Assembly: GCA_024138015.1 (NCBI GenBank)
Contig: JAMXBB010000009.1
Coordinates: 16,391,235 to 16,455,234, forward strand
DNA: 64,000 bases
Source: Lumnitzera littorea
Lineage: Eukaryota; Streptophyta; Magnoliopsida; Myrtales; Combretaceae
Direction: 5' to 3'
In this document: positions 24,106-34,780 of the stretch, in pieces
How the letters are laid out: each line of letters starts with the position of its first letter
Numbering within the stretch: position 1 is the first letter of the stretch
Program-made: the position numbers and the translations under genes
The notes under the pieces: generated by a model
What the model saw: the letters and a program-made list of their open reading frames with translations, nothing else
Database searches by the model: none
What the model was told of the DNA's origin: nothing

Positions 24106-24961
24106 TGCGTACCATGACCAAGAATAGATAAAACCGGTTGCTGGATGGGTTTAAGCTTACAGAAAGCTGAAAAAGGGTTAATGGGGATAGGTATAAAAGG
24201 GTGAAAGTGAAGAATGAAAACAGTAAGCAAACCCTCATATAGTTCTAGAGGATATGACGCACTAATATAACTTTCGAGGACTTACGGTATAATTTGATAT
24301 GACGTATGAATTGATTCAATAAGGTTACTTGCTACTTAACCTTGCTTAAGGGAAAGGATAAGAGTGATGCTGAGAGTAAACAAACAGTGTTTACACAAGA
24401 AAGAAAGTACTTAAATGTAATGAAGGTAATTTGGTCTCTTGCAACTACAAGTACAAGGGTATTTATACCTATAAGTTAAGGCAACTTGCCTAAAAAAGGA
24501 AAAGACAATAAGGACATTTCTTAAAGAAGCAATACACATAATACAAAAGGATAAAAATGAATATATAAAGAAAATAATCATTGGTGCTACAGATTCTACA
24601 TATGATATTGTATACGTGGTGATATTGCATTGGCGAGGTTGTTAGAAGATGCGGACAAAAAGTACGGAAAGATGGGCCTATTTGAACAAGAATGGCTTAG
24701 TCAGTCCAGATTCTCTATCTTTCAACTTCTCGACAAGGATGATACCAAGTGATAGATCGGTTAGGCATTAGAGCGTAATCATCAACTCGGTATACCATAG
24801 AATAACGGGCGGTCATACGACACGATTTATTTAGATGATTTTAGACAAAGAAGTACTCAATTTTGGTAGAAGTTGGTTGGAACATAAGAATTCGTCATAC
24901 CAGTTCTTCTAGTCCTTGGGCTCGGTTACGAGTTACGGGTCCCATAGCTTAATTCTCATCA
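24106..24961 (-). repeat. LTR of Ty3 element 1 (5' LTR in element sense)
   Basis: Direct repeat of 15482-16349. It begins TGCGTACC and ends TTCTCATCA on the plus strand. Shared landmarks include GGATGGGT and the segment around 24250-24350 matching 15630-15720. The primer site lies immediately on its element-strand 3' side, confirming element polarity. Confidence 0.85.
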
Positions 24962-25489
24962 ATAATGATTTATGTGGTATAAGTGAATGATTATAAGGAA
25001 TTTGGTAAAATACTCATAATATGTTTGTTGAAATATTTAGATGATCTTATTTGCTGGTAAAGTGTAAAGTTTGATGTGCTATAAAATGCAAGCTAAAGAT
25101 TGTGATGAAACCACTAAACTGATAAGTGTAATGAATTTTATGTTTATAGATTAAAAATGGCAGGTTTTGTTAAATTTTCTATTTATACTCATGGAAATAT
25201 CATGAGAGGAAATTTGGATCCGAAGCATAATAGAGACCTTATGAAGATGTGGACATGTTATTAAGTCCTCCTTTAAGCTCATTTGAGACTTCATTGATGT
25301 AGACTCAGCAAGATCCTCCCTTAAATTAGCCTTAATTATCATTTTTTCTTCAAGAAGTGTATGTTCCTCTAAAATTTATGCAAATTTAATTTATTTTTGT
25401 TGCACAATTTAATTAATAATTTATATATGTAATTATATTTTTCAATAAAATTTTTAAATGCTCAATACTCTCTTGAAATGCTTAAGACC
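24962..25489. other. AT-rich spacer
   Basis: No gene or defined repeat recognised. Short open frames on the minus strand (25151-25342 and 25462-25647) lack domains. Confidence 0.4.
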
Positions 25490-26947
25490 TCATCTTTTAT
25501 TATCTTTCCTTTAACAACTTGCCCCTTTAGTCTTGGATCTTCCATAAAATGCTCAAAACCTCCATCTCTCACCAACCAATATGAGAAAAATAATGGCCAA
25601 CTCCATATGTAAGTATTCAGGATAATATTGGTTATTTCTAGGTCCAATTGTTTTGTATGATTTTGATAGATTAGATGAACTTGATCTTGAAGGTAAGTAT
25701 TATTAAGTCATGGTAAAAAATTAGTACTTTGCATTTCGAGGAAATGACCACAATTTATCTTTTCTTTATTTCTTTTTTTTTATCTATTTTAATTTCCATA
25801 TTTTATTATTTTTTAATTAAATATATTTATTAATTTAAATATATTAGTAATTGTCATGTTGGTTAGTTACCTCATTATCATCCGTCAACTAAAAAGTTCA
25901 CCTTAACTGTCACAACGATGAATGCAAGATCGTATTATTGGAGCTAGATTTTTATTGATTAAGTTAGTATTAGAGTCACCTATAGAATAATATTCACTTT
26001 TTGTCACAATTATATTGTATCAGATATGTATAAAAGGATTTCATTAACGATTGCAACGACAACACTTTCTAAAATTTTATAAGATAGAAAAATTTTTTTA
26101 TGAGACAATTAGGGGTGTTTTATGCAAATAAACTTTACAATAGTATATGTACTAATTAAAATATAACTGTTAATTTATAAAAATAAAAAAACAAAATTAA
26201 TATATATATATATATATATAGCTCATGCATGCTTTATTAAAAATAAATAAATCATAAAAGATATTTGAATAGGAAATTGACAACAAAAAGAGCAATTTGA
26301 TATAAATATAAGCATTCTACAATCTCTTTTTACGATAACTTTACCAATTTATCTTATTAGTAATGTGAAAAAAAAATATATCATTTTGAATATAAGTTGT
26401 TATGTAATTTATCATTCGGTAAATCACATTTATTTTCATAATATTAATTGCCAAAAGAAATGTTACAAAACCAAGTCATATGATTGATATTATTTTGTTG
26501 ATAGCTTATGTGATAAAACTGGAACAACTATAACATGGATAATGTAATTATTATTTATGATGTATTACTAATAAAAAATACTAATTCATGAGAAATTATT
26601 TAATTGAATATGATTTTATAATGAATAAATTTAATGTTATTAGTTATTGTTAAAAAATAGGGAAAATTTTTCAAAAAGAGAATGTTATTTAAGCAATAAA
26701 TACATCTTCAAAAAATGAAATAACACTTATGAGATTTGAACCCAAGATTTTATGTTTAGTAAAGCAAACACCAAACTAGTTAACAAGACCTAATATCATA
26801 TTAAAATTTGAAAAGTTAAAGTGTCCATACGATTCATAATTTTTTTTAGGAGATGACTTCTATAATTTACCCTTTAAAACAAGTTCATACAATGGAAAGA
26901 AAAAGGAACACTCGATTAGATGACCAATTGTTTGTATGGCCCTTATA
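25490..26947. repeat. Direct duplication, copy A (left part)
   Basis: Parts of this stretch are repeated in the same order and orientation at about 28860-29400. 25490-25740 resembles 28860-29080 (shared GGTCCAATTGTTTT and TACTTTGCATT), 25780-25900 resembles 29090-29210, and 26840-26945 resembles 29270-29385 (shared TTTACCCTTTAAAACAAGTT). Copy A carries about 900 bases (25.93-26.83 kb) not seen in copy B. A (TA)n microsatellite is at 26200-26220. No coding potential. Confidence 0.6.
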
Positions 26948-26952
26948 GGATC

Positions 26953-28418
26953 TCTTGTTGACATGTTTTGATGATAATAAATACCAAAGATCACTAATAC
27001 AGGTGCTAAGTGTTGTTAAGAAAATAAAGAGGAAATTAGAAGTAAGGATGAAAGCAAGACTGAATAATATGATTAAAAAATAAAGTTTGATGACAGAGAA
27101 CTTAGAAGCATCGTTAGAAGTTATAACTTTTAAGTGAAAAATTAACTAATTTTAGTTGAAACAAAATGTTAGAAGTATACTTAAAAGCATCACTAGACAT
27201 TTAAGAAGTTTAAAGAAAAAAGTGACTAGACAAACTTAGAAGCAAATTTAGAATGAATTTTGATAAGTATAAAAGTTGATAAGAACTTTAAAGACTTATA
27301 AGCATACTTAGAAATAATCATGAGAAGCTTAGAAGCTTTTTAGAAGTGAACAAATAAATTAGAAGCACACTTAGAACTAAATTCAACAAACACAAAAAGT
27401 TGTTTAAAAGCATTTAGACAACTTAGAAGTAGCATTAGAAACAATTTGAAAAAACTCTTTTTGTCTAACTTTATTTTATAGGTCAAGATCCAGCTCCACT
27501 AAATAAAGTATATTTAGATAATACATTTGACACATTCCACTATTTAAGAAGCATTATTTTACAAATTATTCTGAGAATGCAAGCACGTGGAGATGCAGAT
27601 AAAGCTTATACCTTTCAAAAAATATGTAAGCCTATTTATTTGGAAGCACGAGTCATCTAATCATATTTGAGCTAGAGAATCAAAGTTTATCATGTCTAAG
27701 CAATTTGAAGTACAAATTTTGTTTAAGCATATTAGCAACTAACTTGATATTTTAAAGATAAAATATTACACAACGTTCATGTTATTTAAGATTGAGAAGA
27801 GATATAGATCATCAAACGAATAAGAGATTTACTAGTTGTTGCTCTTGAAATTTTAAGAAGAGAAGAATTTATACAGTTAGAAACATAAAAACACAACCGT
27901 TGTGTACAACAAGCACTCGAGAAGATCTTTTTTGAGCTAACCTAATACTTTGAATTTTTTTACGAATTTTTTATGCAAAAACTTAGGAAATTATAATTGT
28001 TTTTCATCAAAAACTCATTTGCATTGGTTTGAATGTTATAATTAAGAGAGGGTAAGTCATGGTAGTTTTGTTTAGCTAAAGACGTTGAAGGTAGAGTTGT
28101 GTGGATTATAGCCACGTGATTGTATTTGTACTCTTTCTTTGATTATTGAAAATAGTGGAATGATTGGTATGGAAAACTAGACTTAAAAGACTCATAAGGA
28201 GAAATCTTTATAAATTCTCTACCTAATTTTCTTAAACTCTTTCTCATTTTTATTTGTTTGTAAATCTATCTATTTACACTTATCTTGTATAAAATTTAAG
28301 CCATTATATAAGTAATTAGAAAGGGCTATGAAAATTAGAAAAAGTTTTAAATCTTGTTAAAGCAATCAATATACCACACCATCACCACCACCCATTGCGC
28401 CCCCCCCCCCCGGTGTAG
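26953..28418 (+). mobile_element. 1.47-kb insertion with Copia-LTR-like ends
   Basis: It interrupts the duplicated tract: copy B runs straight from CTATA into AGGGCATTATTGC, while copy A is split here. The insertion is bounded by a perfect GGATC at 26948-26952 and 28419-28423 (likely 5-base target duplication). Three bases inside the left end is TGTTGACATGTTTTGATGA, typical of the start of plant Copia LTRs. The right end has the C-rich tract common at Copia LTR 3' ends (12 C at 28400-28411). The interior holds many irregular AGAAGCA/TTAGAAG motifs (27100-27440) and no protein. Best explanation: solo LTR or non-autonomous relative; the exact termini are uncertain by a few bases. Confidence 0.5.
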
Positions 28419-29660
28419 GGATCAAGGGCATTATTGCAAATATCAAAATGGAAACAAAGATAAAAGATTTGTTAAAGAAAGTCGATTGAAATATAGAGGA
28501 GTAAATATCGTGTTTAGTACTTGAACTTTATTTCATTTTACAATTAACTACTTAAAATTTTGTTCATTTTTCCGATTAATTATCCAATGAAGGTATTACA
28601 AATGATCTCAAAAAGTTTATAGGTATTTTATTATAGATATGCTACAAAACTTTATGGGTTTTTTTTTTTCCGGAACTTTACACCATTTTTTTAACAAACT
28701 TAATAAAGTGTATACTTAAATAGATGTTTTCAAATAAAATAATTTAATATTATTTTAAAATAATATTTAACTTATTTTAAACTTGAAATTTTTTTTGACA
28801 AATTGTATATAAGCTATCTAATACCATATGTGCTAATTTACTATCTTTCTTTTAATAATTTATTCCTCTGATCTTGCATCTTTAATGGAATGCCCAAAAC
28901 CTCCATCACACCAACTAATAGGAGAAAAACAACGGTCAACCCTATACATGAGTGTTCAAGATATGATTGGTGATTTCTTGGTCCAATTGTTTTATTTGAT
29001 TTTGATAGCTTAGACAAACTTGAACTAGAACATAATTGTTATTAACTTATGGAAAAATATTGATACTTTGCATTACAGCCGCACTTTATTTTTCTTTTTT
29101 CCCTTTTTTTAGGTTTTTAAATTTCCATAATTTTCATTTTTTTCTAATTAAGTATATTTATTAATTTAAATATAAATAGTAATTGCCACGTCAATCAATT
29201 ACCTCATTAGCATTCATTCTCTTTCAAGGAGGTAATTATTGAATTTTTAAAAAGTTAGGATCCATGCAATTTATAATTTTTTTTTTGGAGATAAACTGTG
29301 TAATTTACCCTTTAAAACAAGTTCATATCATGACAAGAAAAAAGAACACTCACTTAGACAACCGATTTTCTATATGGACCTATAAGGGCATTATTGCAAA
29401 TATCAAAACATAAAGAAACGAGAAGGTTTGTTGGAGAAAGTTGATCCAAATATAAGGGAGTAAATGTGATGTTTAGCAGTACAAGGTGGACCCACTTGGG
29501 CCCTTAGGGCTTAGCAATTAGTTACTTTGAACTTTTTCAATTTTTCTAATTAACTATATGATCTAGGTTTTATAAATGACTTTGAAAAGTTTATAGATAA
29601 TAAATTGTCACTTTTAAACTTTAGGTAGTTAATTGATAAAATAGGTGAAATTTGGATACT
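28419..29660. repeat. Direct duplication, copy A tail and copy B
   Basis: 28424-28640 continues copy A (AGGGCATTATTGCAAATATC). 28860-29400 is copy B of 25490-26947, and 29385-29480 repeats the AGGGCATTATTGCAAATATC segment. Both copies end in the dispersed repeat (28510-28640 and 29500-29660). No gene. Confidence 0.58.
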
Positions 29661-30230
29661 AAATAGCCTGATGTAAATAAGAATTTATGAGGAAGTCCCT
29701 AATCTTATCAAGGTTATGCTTTTATGGGATCATAGGAGTAACATGAGGTTAGCCATAGTTGTTTTCATAAAATTGGGTGACAATACCATAAAGTTTGAGA
29801 GAAGTTACCAACTAATGATGGAGGCTAGCTATATGGTTGGGTGGTTCATGGCAATTATTACTATTTAAACGTTACGTTTGGTATAAAGGGATGGTTTAAA
29901 TCCAAATGAAATGGAATAAAGATTGGAATTAAAAATCATTTTCTTATATTTGAAGATAGTTACTGAATGGAATGGAACAAAATGACGTCAAATGCTCAAA
30001 TAATATTATTTATGGAAAATATCCTAAATTATTACATATTATAATTTCTTCGAAGGTTAGAAAATTAATTTTAATTAATCATAATTAATGAAGTGGGAAT
30101 AAAATAGTGATTTTGCCTTCTCAAAAGTAGAATCAAGTTCCCTCTTGAAGCCGGAATTATCGATTCCATGAAATCACGATTTTAAGTTCAAAATGATTTT
30201 TCCAAACATGAAGAATGGTTCTCGTATCAC
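29661..30230. other. Spacer left of Ty3 element 2
   Basis: AT-rich, no gene or repeat boundary recognised up to the LTR edge at 30231. Confidence 0.4.
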
Positions 30231-30629
30231 TGATCTTCCAAAATGGGCCATTCTTAGAAGGTTCCTAAATCTCAAGATTAAAGCCCAAGCCTACTTAAAG
30301 CTTTTAGAAGATGGAAGGCTCCAGAAGATTTTAAAGATGTTTAAATTCTTGTATAGAAGTAGGTAAGGTAGGTAATTGTAGTAAGTAGAAATCAATTATA
30401 ACTGTTAGATCAAATTAATCTCAGTTACTCATTTGTAGAGGCCTTCTATATATATAAGGGCATTCTTACTAGTTGTAAGGCGTTTAGTCATTTTGAGTAA
30501 ATACAATTTGCAACCAGACTTTCTCTCTCTAAACTTTATGAATATGTTACAAGTTGACTTAACGTTCTTTAGTGGGGTTAGGAATGCTAAGTGTCATACG
30601 AGATCGATTGAGGGAATTTACACGTGATA
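30231..30629 (+). repeat. 5' LTR of Ty3 element 2, with adjacent primer site
   Basis: Matches 38157-38559 over its length: shared CCTTCTATATATATA (TATA box region, about 30440-30457), ATCAAATTAATCT and TTTCTCTCTCTA. It ends CACGTGATA where the other LTR ends CCTATGACA. Immediately after, 30630-30645 reads AGTGATATAAGAGCTT, a degraded tRNA-Met primer-binding site (TGGTATCAGAGC type). Confidence 0.82.
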
Positions 30630-30670
30630 AGTGATATAAGAGCTTGTGAAAGAGACTACAAGTGAAGAAG

Positions 30671-31849
30671 ATGTCATTTGGAGAAGATGACAACACTTTA
30701 TTGGTTAAGGAGTTGGTTGACCAAGAGGATCGTCATGTTAAGTAGAGGGTTAGGTCTAGGGACTTGTTGAACTCCCTCCTTAATAAGATGAATAGGGCAA
30801 AGCTGAGTATTGCTGAGACTAAGGAATAATTTGATAAGTCATAAGGTAGCCTTGAGGAGATGGAGGAAGAACTCTAAGGGGAGTTGCAAGGGGCATTAAA
30901 CCAAGCAATTGAGGAGCTTAAGCAACGTGATAAGGCTATTGAAGAGAATGGTGAAGTGCTCTAGGCTCGAGTCACAGCTTTGGAAACTAAGGAAGAGGTT
31001 TATGAAGCTAAAATGGATGTTGTGGCAACGGCTATGTGCCGGGAGATTAAATATCTCAAAACCTAGTTGATGGCTTGTCGAGATACTATAGCAAATGGAG
31101 CGACCATCTAGCCAGCTCATCGTTCCAAAACTAGAACATTTCAATGGTTAGCGATTTGCTTAGGAAGTAGACAACTTTTATGGGAAGTGGAGCAATATTT
31201 CAATGCTGTAAGAATCTTAGATGATGTTGAGAAAGTACGTACTACTGCCATGTATTTGAAAGATTTTGCTATGGTATGGTGGCATAAGAGGGCAAATGAT
31301 ATCAACATAAGGGATAGCTTTGTACAAGAGATGAAGAGTTAATTCTCCCTTCAAAATGCTCCTAAGGAAGTAAAGGTAAAAATATGTTACCTAACTCATA
31401 AGGGTGATATAAAGCAATATGTGAAGGAATTCTTGGAGTTAATGTTGGAGATCCCATACCTTAACTAAGATGATGCTCTAGTGATGTTCTTAGATGGCCT
31501 AAAGCCTTAGGAAATTAAAGCTAGAGCGAAGGGGAATGGAAGACATCTCTAAAGCTACAGTAGTTGTTAAAGGCTTAGTAAAATTCAAGAGGATAGAACT
31601 TAAGACCCTAGCGGGAAGTTAGATAAGGGAAGCTGAGAGGGAGAAGAGTGGAAGCTCTTTTAAGGGGAAAGAAAAAGCTAAAGAAAAGGATAGTGATTGG
31701 GGGAGAACTCATGAAGGGAGAGATGAGGAACAATGGAAACCTTATGAATTAAAATGTTATTTCTACAATGGTCCCCATTATGCTAAGGAATGCCCAAAGA
31801 GAGATAGATTGGTGGCACTGGTAGTAGGTGAGAGTTCGGATAAAGGGCA
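30671..31849 (+). pseudogene. Gag of Ty3 element 2
   Basis: From ATG 30671 (MSFGEDDNTLL) the frame gives a gag protein with a long Glu/Lys-rich, coiled-coil-like N-terminal region and a retrotransposon-gag core (FAMVWWHKRAND near 31263). The first eight or so stops all sit where Gln would be expected. A frameshift follows near 31530. In the shifted frame there is a zinc knuckle with its second Cys replaced (CYFYNGPHYAKEC) near 31750. The frame then runs into the nested LTR at 31850 and resumes after it. Confidence 0.75.
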
Positions 31850-34775
31850 TGTTACACCCCAAAGTCACAGAGTCGTAACAGTCACAGAGTCGTAACAGTC
31901 CCATCGTGTAAACCATTCTATAATAGTAACTGGCCTCACAGTGCCTACCATAGACATGATCTACATAAGGCGTCGACGACTCCTCGCTTTGAAGTAAACA
32001 GTCCGATTAACCATTAAACTACAATTATGATAAATAGTGTAAATTTCTAAAATCATGTATAATTATATATATAAGTCCATAGAGCTTCCCAGGAAGTTTT
32101 ACATATACATAACAGTTCACTAGATTACATAATAACTATCAGTCTTTTATCCTTAACTACAAGGTCAATCTAGTTACACATTATACTAAGTAACTTGATC
32201 CTCACACCCCTGGCTTCAAAAGAACTAACCTTTGGGTCATTGTAGGGCGGCATAGTACTTGAAGTGTTCAAAAATCAGAACTTGCAAAAGGATCTATAAG
32301 GGTATGAGCAACTATAGCTCAGTAAGTTAAATTGGAGACTCATGAATGCATACAAGTACAAACAGGGTTATCAAACAATTATTTTCATGTAATGCAACAA
32401 TCAAGTGTCATCGCACAACGTAGTCCGGTCCGTTGTGAAATCAGAGAAATTTCACCTGCTCCAATCCGGGTTGAGGAGTTTCATGTTATGTAGCAGCTCA
32501 CAACCAAACCTAGGCTTGTGCAATGGAGACCTCGCTCCTCTCACGACAACTTTCGAACCATTGACTTCACCCTCGCCGTGACCTCCTCTCCTGTCACTTA
32601 GTTCGACTAAGGATGAAGAAGGGACCATTTTGCAATCCTGCGCTATCCCTTTCGAAGGGGTCGGTATTTGGTTGGAGAATCTTATGATCCCCTAACGGGT
32701 TGCAATGTATGACATTTTTGGTTATTAGGGTCGACTAAGATTAAATTCCGTTTAGGGTGTTCAAACAATTTCATACCAATTCAATCAGTCACAAATCACT
32801 CACAATGCAAGTTTCAGCACGAATTCAGATACATTAAACACATGCGTAAACTACTTACAATCACGATCATATATAAGCCTAAGTTTTCGAGTACTACAAA
32901 ACTAGTACTCTATTACAATAAGCAATAACCCAACTTACTTGGAATTGCTCGATCGCTCGATTCCTTAATTGCAAGCTGATGTGTCTCTGGGTATCCTATA
33001 ATACAAATAGGTCTTTTTAGTGCTTATAGTTTATGGTTTCATATTCTAAGTTATATTTCAACTCATTTTTTCCGTGTATACCCATTACGTCCTAATGATT
33101 CGTTGTACTCTATTTCGGTGTTTGAATCCTAAATGAGATTTTAAATTTTGATTCCTAAGCCTTAAATATGCTCGAATCCTAATGTGAAATTAATCACATT
33201 AAGCTCGAGTGTCCAAATATCCTATTGGGTCGTAATTTGGTATTCTAACTATTCGGTACACGCTAACCCTAATTGAGGTATCGGATTTATTCCCAATGTG
33301 TGAAAATCTTACATTTTGAGACATTTACTTAAAATTAAATGTTATTTCAGATTTATTATTTTTTTGATTTGTATTATAATATTATCTAAATAACCCTTTT
33401 TTTTAGATTTATTAATTTACAATTTCATATATTACTAATTTCTTATATTAATTACCTAATTTCCTAAATTAACCATACTTAATACTCAAAAGGCTAGGAT
33501 TAGGGTTCCACTTCAGAGATTAACATCCTTAAACATCTAATTAATATCTAAATCAGTAATTAACATCTTAATTACCTAATTAACCCCAAATCACCTAATT
33601 TTTTCATCATTTTAAGGCTAAAAATTAACTTAAAAATTTCAAAAATTAATTTTAAAAAAATGGCTTCATACCACCATTGTTCTATATCATATGAGCATTT
33701 TACAGAAAAAATTTGATCTCCAAACTACACTCCTAAGCCTATTTATTTTCCATTCTAATCATGTTCGGTTTTGAAAAATTTGTTAAGAACCCTATATTTT
33801 CAGACATAATTAAACTAAATAAATATTTTCTCCTAAATCTACATATAATAAAACCTTAGAATAACAATATTCATAATTTTCTAAGCAAAATAACTAATTT
33901 TACAAAATTATTTAAAAATTGGGGTAAATAAGGGACTAACCGGTTCGAAGCTTTCTGGCTGTCCAAACCCAATCCAAAGTTGTCAGTCGGCCTAGATGGT
34001 AGGTCTAGTGTAGGGTGGTGGTGGTGGTGGTGGTGGTTCGGTCCCAGGTGGTGGTGAGTGATGGGTTTGGTTCACTTGCCTGATCTGCATAGTTTTTTTT
34101 TTTGGATTTTCTCTCGATTTTTTCAGTGTTCCTATTTTTCCCAAATGCTAAATTGTCCAAATGACTTCTGGAAATTTTTCCTCTATTTATAGACATTTGT
34201 TGTAATTAATATGCATTAATTTGACAAGACTTTGCCCATTTTCCTTGATTTTTAGCTTTTATGTTGTCTAATTTTTATTGGTTGATTTTTCTTTTGCACA
34301 TCCTGACATGCTACGACCTGATTTGGATCATCTTATTCTCTTCTGATTTTTTTCTGATTTTTCCATAATTAATTTATAATTTTCTTTAATTATTTACTTA
34401 GTTTTTGGCCAATTTAGGTAATTTCGCGTATTTTTATCTACACGTAAATATATGTGGGGTACATGTGAACATTCCTAATTATTATTTTGGTCATTCTAAA
34501 ATTTTTAGTATACATATAATCTATCTCTAGTAATTTATTAGTTATTAGATTACACTTTTCGCCTTTTCGGTAATTAGCAATTATAAAATTTGAAAATTTT
34601 ATAGTCTCCTATTTTACTACTTATTTTCTTAAATTTAAGTTTATGGGGTCATTTTTACTAATATTCCTCTCAATAATTTATAATTTGAGTTTGATCGAAT
34701 CCTTTAACCGATCGCTCTAAACTTTGGGTTCTAAGTTCAATCCTACGGTTACTTGGCTTGGCTTTAGGACTTACA
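31850..34775 (-). mobile_element. Solo long LTR nested in Ty3 element 2
   Basis: Homologous along its 2.9 kb to 17505-20606, same plus-strand orientation. It starts TGTTACACCCCAAAG and ends TTTAGGACTTACA. Flanks are GGGCA (31845-31849) and GGGGA (34776-34780), a 5-base duplication with one change. Deleting the block plus one flank restores one continuous host frame from gag into protease. A TATA box on the minus strand (CTATTTATAG, 34183-34192) supports minus-strand sense. It contains a 16-base tandem duplication (31864-31899) and a (GGT)n run at 34012-34038. No protein is encoded. Confidence 0.76.
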
Positions 34776-34780
34776 GGGGA

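Larger units (their letters stand above)
15482..24961 (-). mobile_element. Degenerate Ty3/Gypsy retrotransposon 1, minus strand
   Basis: A near-complete but dead LTR retrotransposon. The LTRs are direct repeats, 15482-16349 and 24106-24961. In a 96-base stretch I compared by eye there were about 14 differences, nearly all transitions, so the insertion is old. On the minus strand the order is LTR, tRNA-Met-type primer site, gag, protease, reverse transcriptase, RNase H, integrase, LTR, the Ty3/Gypsy order. Every domain carries stops. A ~3.1-kb solo LTR is nested between RNase H and integrase. The immediate 5-base flanks (TGTTA left, ATAAT right) do not match, so its target duplication is lost or the ends are slightly misplaced. 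Confidence 0.88.
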
